From NCBI GenBank assembly GCA_946800325.1, contig CAMPEJ010000024.1, positions 62,001-126,000 on the forward strand: 64,000 nt of DNA. The letters are read 5' to 3'. A program made the position numbers and the translations under genes. The notes beneath the pieces were generated by a model. The model was not told the origin of the DNA, did no database searches, and saw only the letters and a list, made by a program, of their open reading frames with translations. Source of the stretch: Luzula sylvatica. Taxonomy: Eukaryota; Streptophyta; Magnoliopsida; Poales; Juncaceae. Positions 52,260-63,038 of the stretch are shown here, piece after piece (the first letter of the stretch is position 1; each line of letters starts with the position of its first letter).

Positions 52260-53930
52260 AAATCTCCAAAGGGGGGGTAGGGGTAAAAATCATCAAAGGG
52301 CGGGTAAGGGGTAAAAATCTCCAAAGGGCGGGTAGGGGGTAAAAATCTCCCAAGGGGGGGTAGGGTGTAAAAATCTCCAAAGGGGGGGTAGGAGGTAAAA
52401 ATATCCATAGGGGGGTAGGGGGTAAAAATCCCAAAAGGGGGGGGGGGGGGTAGAGGGTAAAAATCTCCCAAGAAAAATCTCCAAAGGGGGGGTAGGGGGT
52501 AAAAATCTCCAAAGGGGGGGGTAGGGGGTAAAAATCTCCAAAGGGGGGGTAGTGGGTAAAAATCTTCAAAGGGGGGGTAGGGGGTAAAAATCTCCAAAGG
52601 GGGGGGTAGGGGGTAAAAATATCCAAAGGGGGGGTAGGGTGTAAAAATATCCAAAGGGGGGTAGGGGTAAAAATATCCAAAGGGGGGTAGGGGTAAAAAT
52701 CTCGGAAGCGGGGGTAGGGAGTAAAAATCTCCGAAGGGGTGGTAGGGGGTAAAAATCTCCCAAGGGGGGGTAGGGGTAAAGATCTCCAAAGGGGGGGTAG
52801 GGGTAAAAATCTCCAAAGGGGGGGTAGGGGGTAAAAATCTCCAAAGGGGGGGTAGGGGGTAAAAATCTTCAAAGGGCGGGTAGGGGGTAAAAATCTCCAA
52901 AGGGGGGGTAGGGGGTAAAAATATCCAAAGGGGGGTAAGGGGTAAAAATCTCTAAAGGGGGGGGGGGGGTAGGGGGTAAAAATCTCCCAAGGGGGTAGGG
53001 GGTAAAAATCTCCAAAGGGGGGGTAGGGGGTAAAAATATCCAAAGGGGGGGGGGGGGTAGGGGGGAAAAATATCCAAAGGGGGGTAAGGGGTAAAAATCT
53101 CTAAAGGGGGGGTAGGGGGTAAAAATCTACCAAGGGGGGGTAGGGGGTAAAAATCTTCAAAGGGGGGGTAGGGGGTAAAAATATCCAATGGGGGGGTAGG
53201 GGGTAAAAATATCCAAAGCGGGGGTAGGGGGTAAAAATCTTCAAAGGAGGGGTACGGGGTAAAAATCTCCAAAGGGCGGGTAGGGGGTAAAAATCTCCCA
53301 AGGGGGGGTAGGGGGTAAAAATCTCCAAAGGGGGGGGTAGGAGGTAAAAATATCCAAAGGGGGGTAGGGGGTAAAAATCCCAAAAGGGGGGGGGGGGGGG
53401 GGGTAGGGGGTAAAAATCTCCCAAGGGGGGGTAGGGGGTAAAAATCTCCAAAGGGGGGTAGGGGGTAAAAATCTCCAAAGGGGGGGTAGGGGGTAAAAAT
53501 CTCCAAAGGGGGGGTAGTGGGTAAAAATCTTCAAAGGGGGGGTAGGGGGTAAAAATCTCCAAAGGGGGGGGGGGGGGGTAGGGGGTAAAAAATATCCAAA
53601 GGGGGGGTAGGGTGTAAAAATATCCAAAGGGGGGTAGGGGTAAAAATATCCAAAGGGGGGTAGGGGGTAAAAATCTCGGAAGGGGGGGTAGGGAGTAAAA
53701 ATCTCCGAAGGGGTGGTAGGGGGTAAAAATCTCCCAAGGGGGGGTAGGGGTAAAGATCTCCAAAGGAGGGGTAGGGGTAAAAATCTCCAAAGGGGGGGTA
53801 GGGGGTAAAAATCTCTAAAGGGGGGGTAGGGGGTAAAAATATCCAAAGCGGGGGTAGGGGGTAAAAATCTCTAAAGGGGGGGTAGGGGGTAAAAATCTCT
53901 AAAGGGGGGGGGGGGGGGGGGGTGGGGGTA
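52260..53930. repeat. Minisatellite higher-order block (period about 1.75 kb), copy 1
   Basis: Rare units recur in order about 1.74-1.78 kb downstream: CATCAAAGGGCGGGTAAGG (52291/54054), the deleted unit CCCAAGAAAAATCTCC (about 52467/54228), GGGGGGAAAAATATCC (about 53060/54837), CCAATGG followed by CCAAAGCGG (about 53180/54930), and CCAAAGGAGGGG (about 53760/55501). The offset drifts because G tracts differ in length between copies. Confidence 0.82.
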
Positions 53931-54019
53931 GGGGGTAAAAATCTCCCAAGGGGGGGTAGGGGGTAAAAATCTCCAAAGGGGGGGTAGGGGGTAAAAATAT
54001 CCAAAGGGGGGTAGGGGGT

Positions 54020-55670
54020 AAAAATCTCCAAAGGGGGGGTAGGGGGTAAAAATCATCAAAGGGCGGGTAAGGGGTAAAAATCTCCAAAGGGCGGGTAGGG
54101 GGTAAAAATCTCCCAAGGGGGGGTAGGGTGTAAAAATCTCCAAAGGGGGGGTAGGAGGTAAAAATATCCAAAGGGGGGTAGGGGGTAAAAATCCCAAAAG
54201 GGGGGGGGGGGTAGGGGGTAAAAATCTCCCAAGAAAAATCTCCAAAGGGGGGGTAGGGGGTAAAAATCTCCAAAGGGGGGGGTAGGGGGTAAAAATCTCC
54301 AAAGGGGGGGGTAGTGGGTAAAAATCTTCAAAGGGGGGGTAGGGGGTAAAAATCTCCAAAGGGGGGGGGTAGGGGGTAAAAATATCCAAAGGGGGGGTAG
54401 GGTGTAAAAATATCCAAAGGGGGGTAGGGGTAAAAATATCCAAAGGGGGGTAGGGGGTAAAAATCTCGGAAGGGGGGGTAGGGAGTAAAAATCTCCGAAG
54501 GGGTGGTAGGGGGTAAAAATCTCCCAAGGGGGGGTAGGGGTAAAGATCTCCAAAGGGGGGGGTAGGGGTAAAAATCTCCAAAGGGGGGGTAGGGGGTAAA
54601 AATCTCCAAAGGGGGGGTAGGGGGTAAAAATCTTCAAAGGGCGGGTAGGGGGTAAAAATCTCCAAAGGGGGGGTAGGGGGTAAAAATATCCAAAGGGGGG
54701 TAAGGGGTAAAAATCTCTAAAGGGGGGGGGGGGGGTAGGGGGTAAAAATCTCCCAAGGGGGTAGGGGGTAAAAATCTCCAAAGGGGGGGTAGGGGGTAAA
54801 AATATCCAAAGGGGGGGGGGGGGGGGGGGGGGGGTAGGGGGGAAAAATATCCAAAGGGGGGTAAGGGGTAAAAATCTACCAAGGGGGGGTAGGGGGTAAA
54901 AATCTCCAAAGGGGGGGTAGGGGGTAAAAATATCCAATGGGGGGGTAGGGGGTAAAAATATCCAAAGCGGGGGTAGGGGGTAAAAATCTTCAAAGGAGGG
55001 GTAAGGGGTAAAAATCTCCAAAGGGCGGGTAGGGGGTAAAAATCTCCCAAGGGGGGGGTAGGGGGTAAAAATCTCCAAAGGGGGGGGGGTAGGAGGTAAA
55101 AATATCCAAAGGGGGGTAGGGGGTAAAAATCCCAAAAGGGGGGGGGGGGGTAGGGGGTAAAAATCTCCCAAGGGGGGGTAGGGGGTAAAAATCTCCAAAG
55201 GGGGGTAGGGGGTAAAAATCTCCAAAGGGGGGGTAGTGGGTAAAAATCATCAAAGGGGGGGTAGTGGGTAAAAATCTTCAAAGGGGGGGTAGGGGGTAAA
55301 AATCTCCAAAGGGGGGGGTAGGGGGTAAAAAATATCCAAAGGGGGGGTAGGGTGTAAAAATATCCAAAGGGGGGTAGGGGTAAAAATATCCAAAGGGGGG
55401 TAGGGGGTAAAAATCTCGGAAGGGGGGGTAGGGAGTAAAAATCTCCGAAGGGGTGGTAGGGGGGTAAAAATCTCCCAAGGGGGGGTAGGGGTAAAGATCT
55501 CCAAAGGAGGGGTAGGGGTAAAAATCTCCAAAGGGGGGGTAGGGGGTAAAAATCTCTAAAGGGGGGGTAGGGGGTAAAAATATCCAAAGCGGGGGTAGGG
55601 GGTAAAAATCTCTAAAGGGGGGGTAGGGGGTAAAAATCTCTAAAGGGGGGGGGGGGGTAGGGGGTAAAAA
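54020..55670. repeat. Minisatellite higher-order block (period about 1.75 kb), copy 2
   Basis: This is the second copy of the ordered variant series at 52260-53930, in the same orientation and almost directly adjacent. Both copies carry the unit in which AAGAAAAATC joins two cores without a G tract, which is strong evidence of common descent. Confidence 0.82.
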
Positions 55671-56650
55671 TCTCCCAAGGGGGGGTAGGGGGTAAAAATC
55701 TCCAAAGGGGGGGTAGGGGGTAAAAATCTCCAAAGGGGGGGTAGGGGTTAAAAATCTTCAAAGGGGGGGTAGGGGGTAAAAATCTCCAAAGGGGGGGGTA
55801 GGGGGTAAAAATCTCCGAAGGGGTGGTAGGGGGTAAAAATATCGCAAGGGGGGGTAGGGGGTAAAGATCTCCAAAGGGGAGGGTAGGGGTCCAAATCTCC
55901 GAAGGGGGGGGTAGGGGTAAAAATCTCCAAAGGGGGGGTAGGGGTAAAAATCTCCAAAGGGCGGGGGGGGGGGGGGGGGGGGGTGGGGGGTAAAAATCTC
56001 TAAAGGGGGGGTAGGGGGTAAAAATCTCCAAAGGGGGGGGGGGGGGGGGGGGGGGTAGGGGTAAAAATCTCCAAAGGGGGGGTAGGGGGTAAAAATCTCC
56101 CAAAGGGGGGGGGGGTAGGGGTTAAAAATCTCCAATGGGGGGAAGGGGGTAAAAATCTCCAAAGGGGGGGGGGTGGTAGGGGGTAAAAATATCCAAAGGG
56201 GGGGGGGGGTTGGGGGTAAAAAACTCTAAAGGGGGGGTGGGGGTAAAAATCTCCCAAGGGGGGGTAGGGGGTAAATATCTCCAAAGGGGTGGTACGGGGT
56301 AAAAATCTCCAAAGGGGGGGGTAGGGGGTAAAAATCTCCAAAGGGGGGTAGGGGGTAAAAATATCCAAAGGGTTGGTAACGGGTAAAAATCTCGGAAGGG
56401 GGGGTAGGGAGTAAAAATCTCCGAAAGGGGGGTAGGGGGTAAAAATATCCCAAGGGGGGGTAGGGGGTAAAAATATCCAAAGGGGGGTAGGGGGTAAAAA
56501 TCTCCAAAGGGGGGGTAGGGGGTAAAAATCTGGGAAGGGAGGGTAGGGAGTAAAAATCTCCGAAGGGGGGGGGGGGGGGGGGGGGGGGCGGGGGTATGGG
56601 GTAAAAATCTCCAAAGGGGGGGTAGGGGGTAAAAATCTCCAAAGGGGGGG
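55600..56650. repeat. Minisatellite higher-order block (period about 1.27 kb), copy 1
   Basis: The ordered markers ATATCGCAAGG (55841/57121), CAAAGGGGAGGG, GGGTTGGTAACGGG (about 56371/57636), ATCTGGGAAGGGAGGG and GCGGGGGTATG (about 56588/57847) recur about 1.26-1.28 kb downstream. Confidence 0.8.
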
Positions 56651-56879
56651 TAGGTGGTAAAAATCTTCAAAGGGCGGGTAGGGGGTAAAAATCTCCAAAG
56701 GGGGGGTAGGGGGTAAAAATATCCAAAGGGGGGTGAGGGGTAAAAATCTCTAAAGGGGGGGTAGGGGGTAAAAATCTACCAAGGGGGGGTAGGGGGTAAA
56801 AATCTCCAAAGGGGGGGTAGGGGGTAAAAATATCCAATGGGGGGGTAGGGGGTAAAAATATCCAAAGCGGGGGTAGGGG

Positions 56880-57920
56880 GTAAAAATCTCTAAAGGGGGG
56901 GTAGGGGGTAAAAATCTCTAAAGGGGGGGGGGGGGGGGTAGGGGGTAAAAATCTCCCAAGGGGGGGTAGGGGGTAAAAATCTCCAAAGGGGGGGTAGGGG
57001 GTAAAAATCTCCAAAGGGGGGGTAGGGGTTAAAAATCTTCAAAGGGGGGGTAGGGGGTAAAAATCTCCAAAGGGGGGGTAGGGGGTAAAAATCTCCGAAG
57101 GGGTGGTAGGGGGTAAAAATATCGCAAGGGGGGGTAGGGGGTAAAGATCTCCAAAGGGGAGGGTAGGGGTCAAAATCTCCGAAGGGGGGGTAGGGGTCAA
57201 AATCTCCAAAGGGGGGGTAGGGGTAAAAATCTCCAAAGGGGGGGGGGGGGTGGGGGGGGTGGGGGGTAAAAATATCTAAAGGGGGGGGTAGGGGGTAAAA
57301 ATCTCCAAAGGGGGGGTAGGGGTAAAAATCTCCAAAGGGGGGGTAGGGGGTAAAAATCTCCCAAAAGGGGGGGGGGGTAGGGGGTAAAAATCTCCAATGG
57401 GGGGAAGGGGGTAAAAATCTCCAAAGGGGGGGGGGGGGTGGTAGGGGGTAAAAATATCCAAAGGGGGGGGGGGGTTGGGGGTAAAAAACTCTAAAGGGGG
57501 GTGGGGGGTAAAAATCTCCCAAGGGGGGGTAGGGGGTAAATATCTCCAAAGGGGTGGTACGGGGTAAAAATCTCCAAAGGGGGGGTAGGGGGTAAAAATC
57601 TCCAAAGGGGGGGTAGGGGGTAAAAATATCCAAAGGGTTGGTAACGGGTAAAAATCTCGGAAGGGGGGGTAGGGAGTAAAAATCTCCGAAAGGGGGGTAG
57701 GGGGTAAAAATATCCCAAGGGGGGTAGGGGTAAAAATATCCAAAGGGGCGTAGAGGGTAAAAATCTCCAAAGGGGGGGTAGGGGGTAAAAATCTGGGAAG
57801 GGAGGGTAGGGAGTAAAAATCTCCGAAGGGGGGGGGGGGGGGGGGGGCGGGGGTATGCGGTAAAAATCTCCAAAGGGGGGGTAGGGGGTAAAAATCTCCA
57901 AAGGGGGGGTAGGGGGTAAA
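56880..57920. repeat. Minisatellite higher-order block (period about 1.27 kb), copy 2
   Basis: This is the second copy of the series at 55600-56650, with small differences such as GGGTATGCGG where copy 1 has GGGTATGGGG, and changed G-tract lengths. Confidence 0.8.
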
Positions 57921-58799
57921 AATATCCATAGGGTGGGGGTAGGGGGTAAAAATCTCCCAAGGGTGGGGGTAGGGCGTAAAAATCTCCAAAGGGGGGGTAG
58001 GGGGTAAAAATCTCCAAAGGGGGGGTAGGGGTAAAAATCTCCAAAGGGGGGGTAGGGGGTAAAAATCTCCAAAGGGGGGGGGGGGGGGGGTAGGGTGTAA
58101 AAATATCCAAAGGGGGGTAGTGGTGAAAATATCCAAAGGGGGGTAGGGGGTAAAAATCTCGGAAGGGGGGGTAGGGAGTAAAAATCTCCGAAGGGGTGGT
58201 AGGGGGTAAAAATCTCCCAAGGGGGGGTAGGGGTAAAGATCTCCAAAGGGGGGGTAGGGGTAAAAATCTCCAAAGGGGGGGGGGGGGGGGGGGGGGGGGG
58301 GGGTAGAGGGTAAAAATCTCCAAAGGGGGGGGGGGGGGGGGGTTGGGGGTAAAAATCTTCAAAGGGGGGGGGGTAGGGAGTAAAAATCTCCAAAGGGGGG
58401 GTAGGGGGTAAAAATATCCAAAGGGGGGTAAGGGGTAAAAATCTCTAAAGGGGGGGGGGGTAGGGGGTAAAAATCTCCCAAGGGGGGGTAGGGGGTAAAA
58501 ATCTCCAAAGGGGGGGTAAAATATCCAAAGAGGGGGGGGGGGGGGTAGGGGGTAAAAATCTCCAAAGGGGGGGGGGGGGGGGGGGGGGGTAGGGGGTAAA
58601 AATCTTCAAAGGGTGGGTAGGGTGTAAAAATCTCCAAAGGGGGGTAGGGGGTAAAAATCTCTAAAGGGGGGGGGGGGGGTAGGGGGTAAAAATCTCCCAA
58701 GGGGGGGTAGGGGGTAAAAATCTCCAAAGGGGGGGGGTAGGGGGTAACAATCTCCAAAGGGGGGGTAGGGTGTAAAAATCTCCAAAGGGGGGGTAGGGG

Positions 58800-59547
58800 T
58801 TAAAAATCTTCAAAGGGGGGGTAGGGGGTAAAAATCTCCAAAGTGGGGGTAGGGGGTAAAAATTTCCGAAGGGGTGGTAGGGGGTAAAAATCTCCCAAGG
58901 GGGGGGGGGTAGGGGGTAAAGATCTCCAAAGGGGGGGTAGGGGTCAAAATCTCCGAAGGGGGGGTAGGGGTAAAAATCTCCAAAGGGGGGGTAGGGGTAA
59001 AAATCTCCAAAGGGGGGGGGGGGGGGGGGGGGGGGTAGGGGGTAAAAATCTCTAAAGGGGGGGTAGGGGGTAAAAATATCCGAAGGGGGGGTTGGGGGTA
59101 AAAAACTCTAAAGGGGGGGTGGGGGGTAAAAATCTCCCAAGGGGGGGGTAGGGGGTAAATATCTCCAAAGGGGTGGTACGGGGTAAAAATCTCCAAAGGG
59201 GGGTAGGGGGTAAAAATCTCCAAAGGGGGGGGGGGGGGGGGGGCGGGGGTATGGGGTAAAAATCTCCAAAGGGGGGGTAGGGGGTAAAAATCTCCGAAGG
59301 GGGGGGGGGGGGGGGGGGGGCGGGGGTATGGGGTAAAAATCTCCAAAGGGGGGGTAGGGGGTAAAAAATCTCCAAAGGGGGGGTAGGGGGTAAAAATATC
59401 CATAGGGTGGGGGTAGGGGGTAAAAATCTCCCAAGGGTGGGGGTAGGGCGTAAAAATCTCCAAAGGGGGGGTAGGGGGTAAAAATCTCCAAAGGGGGGGT
59501 AGGGGTAAAAATCTCCAAAGGGGGGGTAGGGGGTAAAAATCTCCAAA

Positions 59548-59580
<33 letters not shown>

Positions 59581-60300
59581 AGGGTGTAAAAATATCCAAA
59601 GGGGGGTAGGGGTAAAAATATCCAAAGGGGGGTAGGGGGTAAAAATCTCGGAAGGGGGGGTAGGGAGTAAAAATCTCCGAAGGGGTGGTAGGGGGTAAAA
59701 ATCTCCGAAGGGGGGGGGGGGTGCGAGGGTATGGGGTAAAAATCTACAAAGGGGGGGTAGGGGGTAAAAATCTCCAAAGGGGGGGTAGGGGGTAAAAATA
59801 TCCATAGGGTGGGGGTAGGGGGTAAAAATCTCCCAAGGGTGGGGGTAGGGCGTAAAAATCTCCAAAGGGGGGGTAGGGGTTAAAAATCTCCAAAGGGGGG
59901 GTAGGGGGTAAAAATCTCCAAAGGGGGGGGGGGGGGGGGGGGGGGTAGGGTGTAAAAATATCCAAAGGGGGGTAGGGGTAAAAATATCCAAAGGGGGGTA
60001 GGGGGTAAAAATCTCGGAAGGGGGGGTAGGGAGTAAAAATCTCCGAAGGGGTGGTAGGGGGTAAAAATCTCCCAAGGGGGGGTAGGGGTAAAAATCTCCA
60101 AAGGGGGGGTAGGGGTAAAAATCTCCAAAGGGGGGGTAGGGGGTAAAAATCTCCAAAGGGGGGGGTAGGGGGTAAAAATCTTCAAAGGGGGGGTAGGGGG
60201 TAAAAATCTCCAAAGGGGGGGTAGGGGGTAAAAATATCCAAAGGGGGGTAAGGGGTAAAAATCTCTAAAGGGGGGGTAAAATATCCAAAGGGGGGGGGGG
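58800..60300. repeat. Minisatellite block with a copy at 62580-64000
   Basis: The ordered markers AATTTCCGAAGGGGTGG (58861/62625), GTTGGGGGTAAAAAACTC, the AAATATCTCC unit, GGGTATGGGG units, CCATAGGGTGGGGG and GTGCGAGGGTATG (59721/63431) recur about 3.7 kb downstream. Copy 2 is shorter in places because two core units and many G have been lost near 63270. Confidence 0.82.
59548..59579 (+). repeat. 32-G homopolymer tract
   Basis: Joint longest G run in the window. It directly precedes the marker TAGGGTGTAAAAATATCC. Four other tracts before the same marker are 17, 23, 13 and 18 G long. Confidence 0.88.
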
Positions 60301-62288
60301 GGGGGGGGGGGGGGTAGGGGGTAAAAATCTCCAAAGGGGGGGGGGGGGTAGGGGGTAAAAATATCCAAAGGGGGGTAAGGGGTAAAAATCTCTAAAGGGG
60401 GGGGGGGGGGGGTAGGGGGTAAAAATCTACCAAGGGGGGGTAGGGGGTAAAAATCTCCAAAGGGCGGGTAGGGGGTAAAAATATCCAATGGGGGGGTAGG
60501 GGGTAAAAATATCCAAAGGGGGGGTAGGGGGTAAAAATCTCCAATGGGGGGGGAGGGGGTAAAAATATCCAACGGGGGGTAGGGGGTAAAAATATCCAAA
60601 GGGGTGGTACGGGGTAAAAATCTCCAAAGGGGGGGTAGTGGGTAAAAATCTCCAAAGGGGGGGTAGGGGGTAAAAATATCCAAAGGGTTGGTAGGGGGTA
60701 AAAATCTCGGAAGGGGGGGTAGGGAGTAAAAATCTCCGAAAGGGGGGTAGGGGGTAAAAATATCCCAAGGGGGGGTAGGGAGTAAAAATATCCAAAGGGG
60801 GGTAGGGGGTAAAAATCTCCAAAGGGGGGGTAGGGGCTAAAAATCTCGAAAGGGGGAGTAGGGGGTAAAAATCTCCCAAGGGGGGGTAGGGGGTAAAAAT
60901 CTCCAAAGGGGGGGTAGGGGGTAAAAATCTGCAAAGGGGGGGTAGGGGGTAAAATTCTCCAAAGGGGGGGTAGGGGGTAAAAATATCCAAAGGGGGGGTA
61001 GGGTGTAAAAATCTCCAAAGGGGGGGTAGGGGGTAAAAATATCCAAAGGGGGGGTAGGGGGTAAAAATCTCCAAAAGGGGGGTAGGGGGTAAAAATCTCC
61101 AAAGGGCGGGTAGGGGGTAAAAATCTCCAAAGGGGGGGTAGGGGGTAAAAATATCCAAAGGGGGGGTAGGGGGTAAAAATCTCCCAAGGGGGGGGGGGGG
61201 GGGGGGGGGGGGATAGGGGGTAAAAATCTCCAAAGGGGGGGTAGGGGGTAAAAATATCCAAAGGGTGGTAGGGGGTAAAAATCAATAAAGGGGGGGTAGG
61301 GGGTAAAAATCTCCAAAGGGGGGGTAGGGGGTAAAAATCTTCAAAGGGGGGGTAGGGTATAAAAATCTCCAAAGGGGGGGGTAGGGGGTAAAAATCTCGG
61401 AAGGGGGGGTAGGGAGTAAAAATCTCCGAAGGAGGGGGGGCGGGGGTATGGGGTAAAAATCTCCAAAGGGGGGGTAGGGGGTAAAAATCTCCAAAGGGGG
61501 GGTAGGGGGTAAAAATATCCATAGGGTGGGGGTAGGGGGTAAAAATCTCCCAAGGGTGGGGGTAGGGGGTAAAAATCTCCAAAGGGGGGTTAGGGGGTAA
61601 AAATCTCCAAAGGGGGGGTAGGGGTAAAAATCTCCAAAGGGGGGGTAGGGGGTAAAAATCTCCAAAGGGGGGGGGTAGGGTGTAAAAATCTCCAAAGGGG
61701 GGTAGGGGTAAAAATATCCAAAGGGGTGGTAGGGGTAAAAATATCCAAAGGGGGGGTAGGGGGTAAAAATCTTGGAAGGGGGGGGGGAGTAAAAATCTCC
61801 GAAGGGGTGGTAGGGGGTAAAAATCTCCCAAGGGGGGGTAGGGGGTAAAGATCTCCAAAGGGGGGGTAGGGGTAAAAATCTCCAAAGGGGGGGGTAGGGG
61901 TAAAATCCTCCAAAGGGGGGTAGGGGTAAAAATCTCCAAAGGGGGGGGTAGGGGGTAAAAATCTCTAAAGGGGGGGTAGGGGGTAAAAATCTCATAAGGG
62001 GGGTAGGGGTAAAAATCTCCAAAGGGGGGGTAGGGGGTAAAAATCTCCAAAGGGGGGGGGGGTAGGCGGTAAAAATATCCAAAGGGGCGGTAGGGGGTAA
62101 AAATATCTAAAGGTGGGGTAGGGGGTAAAAATCCCCAAAGGGGGGTAGGGGGTAAAAATATCCAAAGGGGGGTAGGTGGTAAAAATCTCTAAAGGGGGGG
62201 GGGGGGGGGGGGTAGGGTGTAAAAATCTTCCATGGGGAGGTAGGGGTAAAAATCTCCAAAGGGGGGGTAGGGGGTAAAAATCTCCCAA

Positions 62289-62320
<32 letters not shown>

Positions 62321-62579
62321 TAGGGGGTAAAAATCTCCAAAGGGGGGGTAGGGGGTAAAAATCTCCAAAGGGGGGGTAGGGGGTAAAAATCTTCAAAGGG
62401 GGGGTAGGGGGTAAAAATCTCCAAAGGGGGGGTAGGGGGTAAAAATCTCGGATGGGGGGGTAGGGAATAAAAATCTCCCAGGGGGGGGGGGGGGGTAGGG
62501 GGTAAAAATCTCCAAAGGGGGGGTAGGGGGTAAAAATCTCCAAAGGGGGGGTAGGGGGTAAAAATCTCCAAAGGGGGGG

Positions 62580-62787
62580 TAGGGGTAAAAATCTCCAAAG
62601 GGGGGGGGGGGGGTAGGGGGTAAAAATTTCCGAAGGGGTGGTAGGGGGTAAAAATCTCCCAAGGGGGGGGGGGGGTAGGGGGTAAAGATCTCCAAAGGGG
62701 GGGTAGGGGTCAAAATCTCCGAAGGGGGGGTAGGGGTAAAAATCTCCAAAGGGGGGGGGGGGGGGGGTAGGGGTAAAAATCTCCAAA

Positions 62788-62820
<33 letters not shown>

Positions 62821-63007
62821 AGGGGGTAAAAATCTCTAAAGGGGGGGTAGGGGGTAAAAATATCCGAAGGGGGGGTTGGGGGTAAAAAACTCTAAAGGGG
62901 GGGTGGGGGGTAAAAATCTCCCAAGGGGGGGGTAGGGGGTAAATATCTCCAAAGGGGTGGTACGGGGTAAAAATCTCCAAAGGGGGGTAGGGGGTAAAAA
63001 TCTCCAA

Positions 63008-63038
<31 letters not shown>

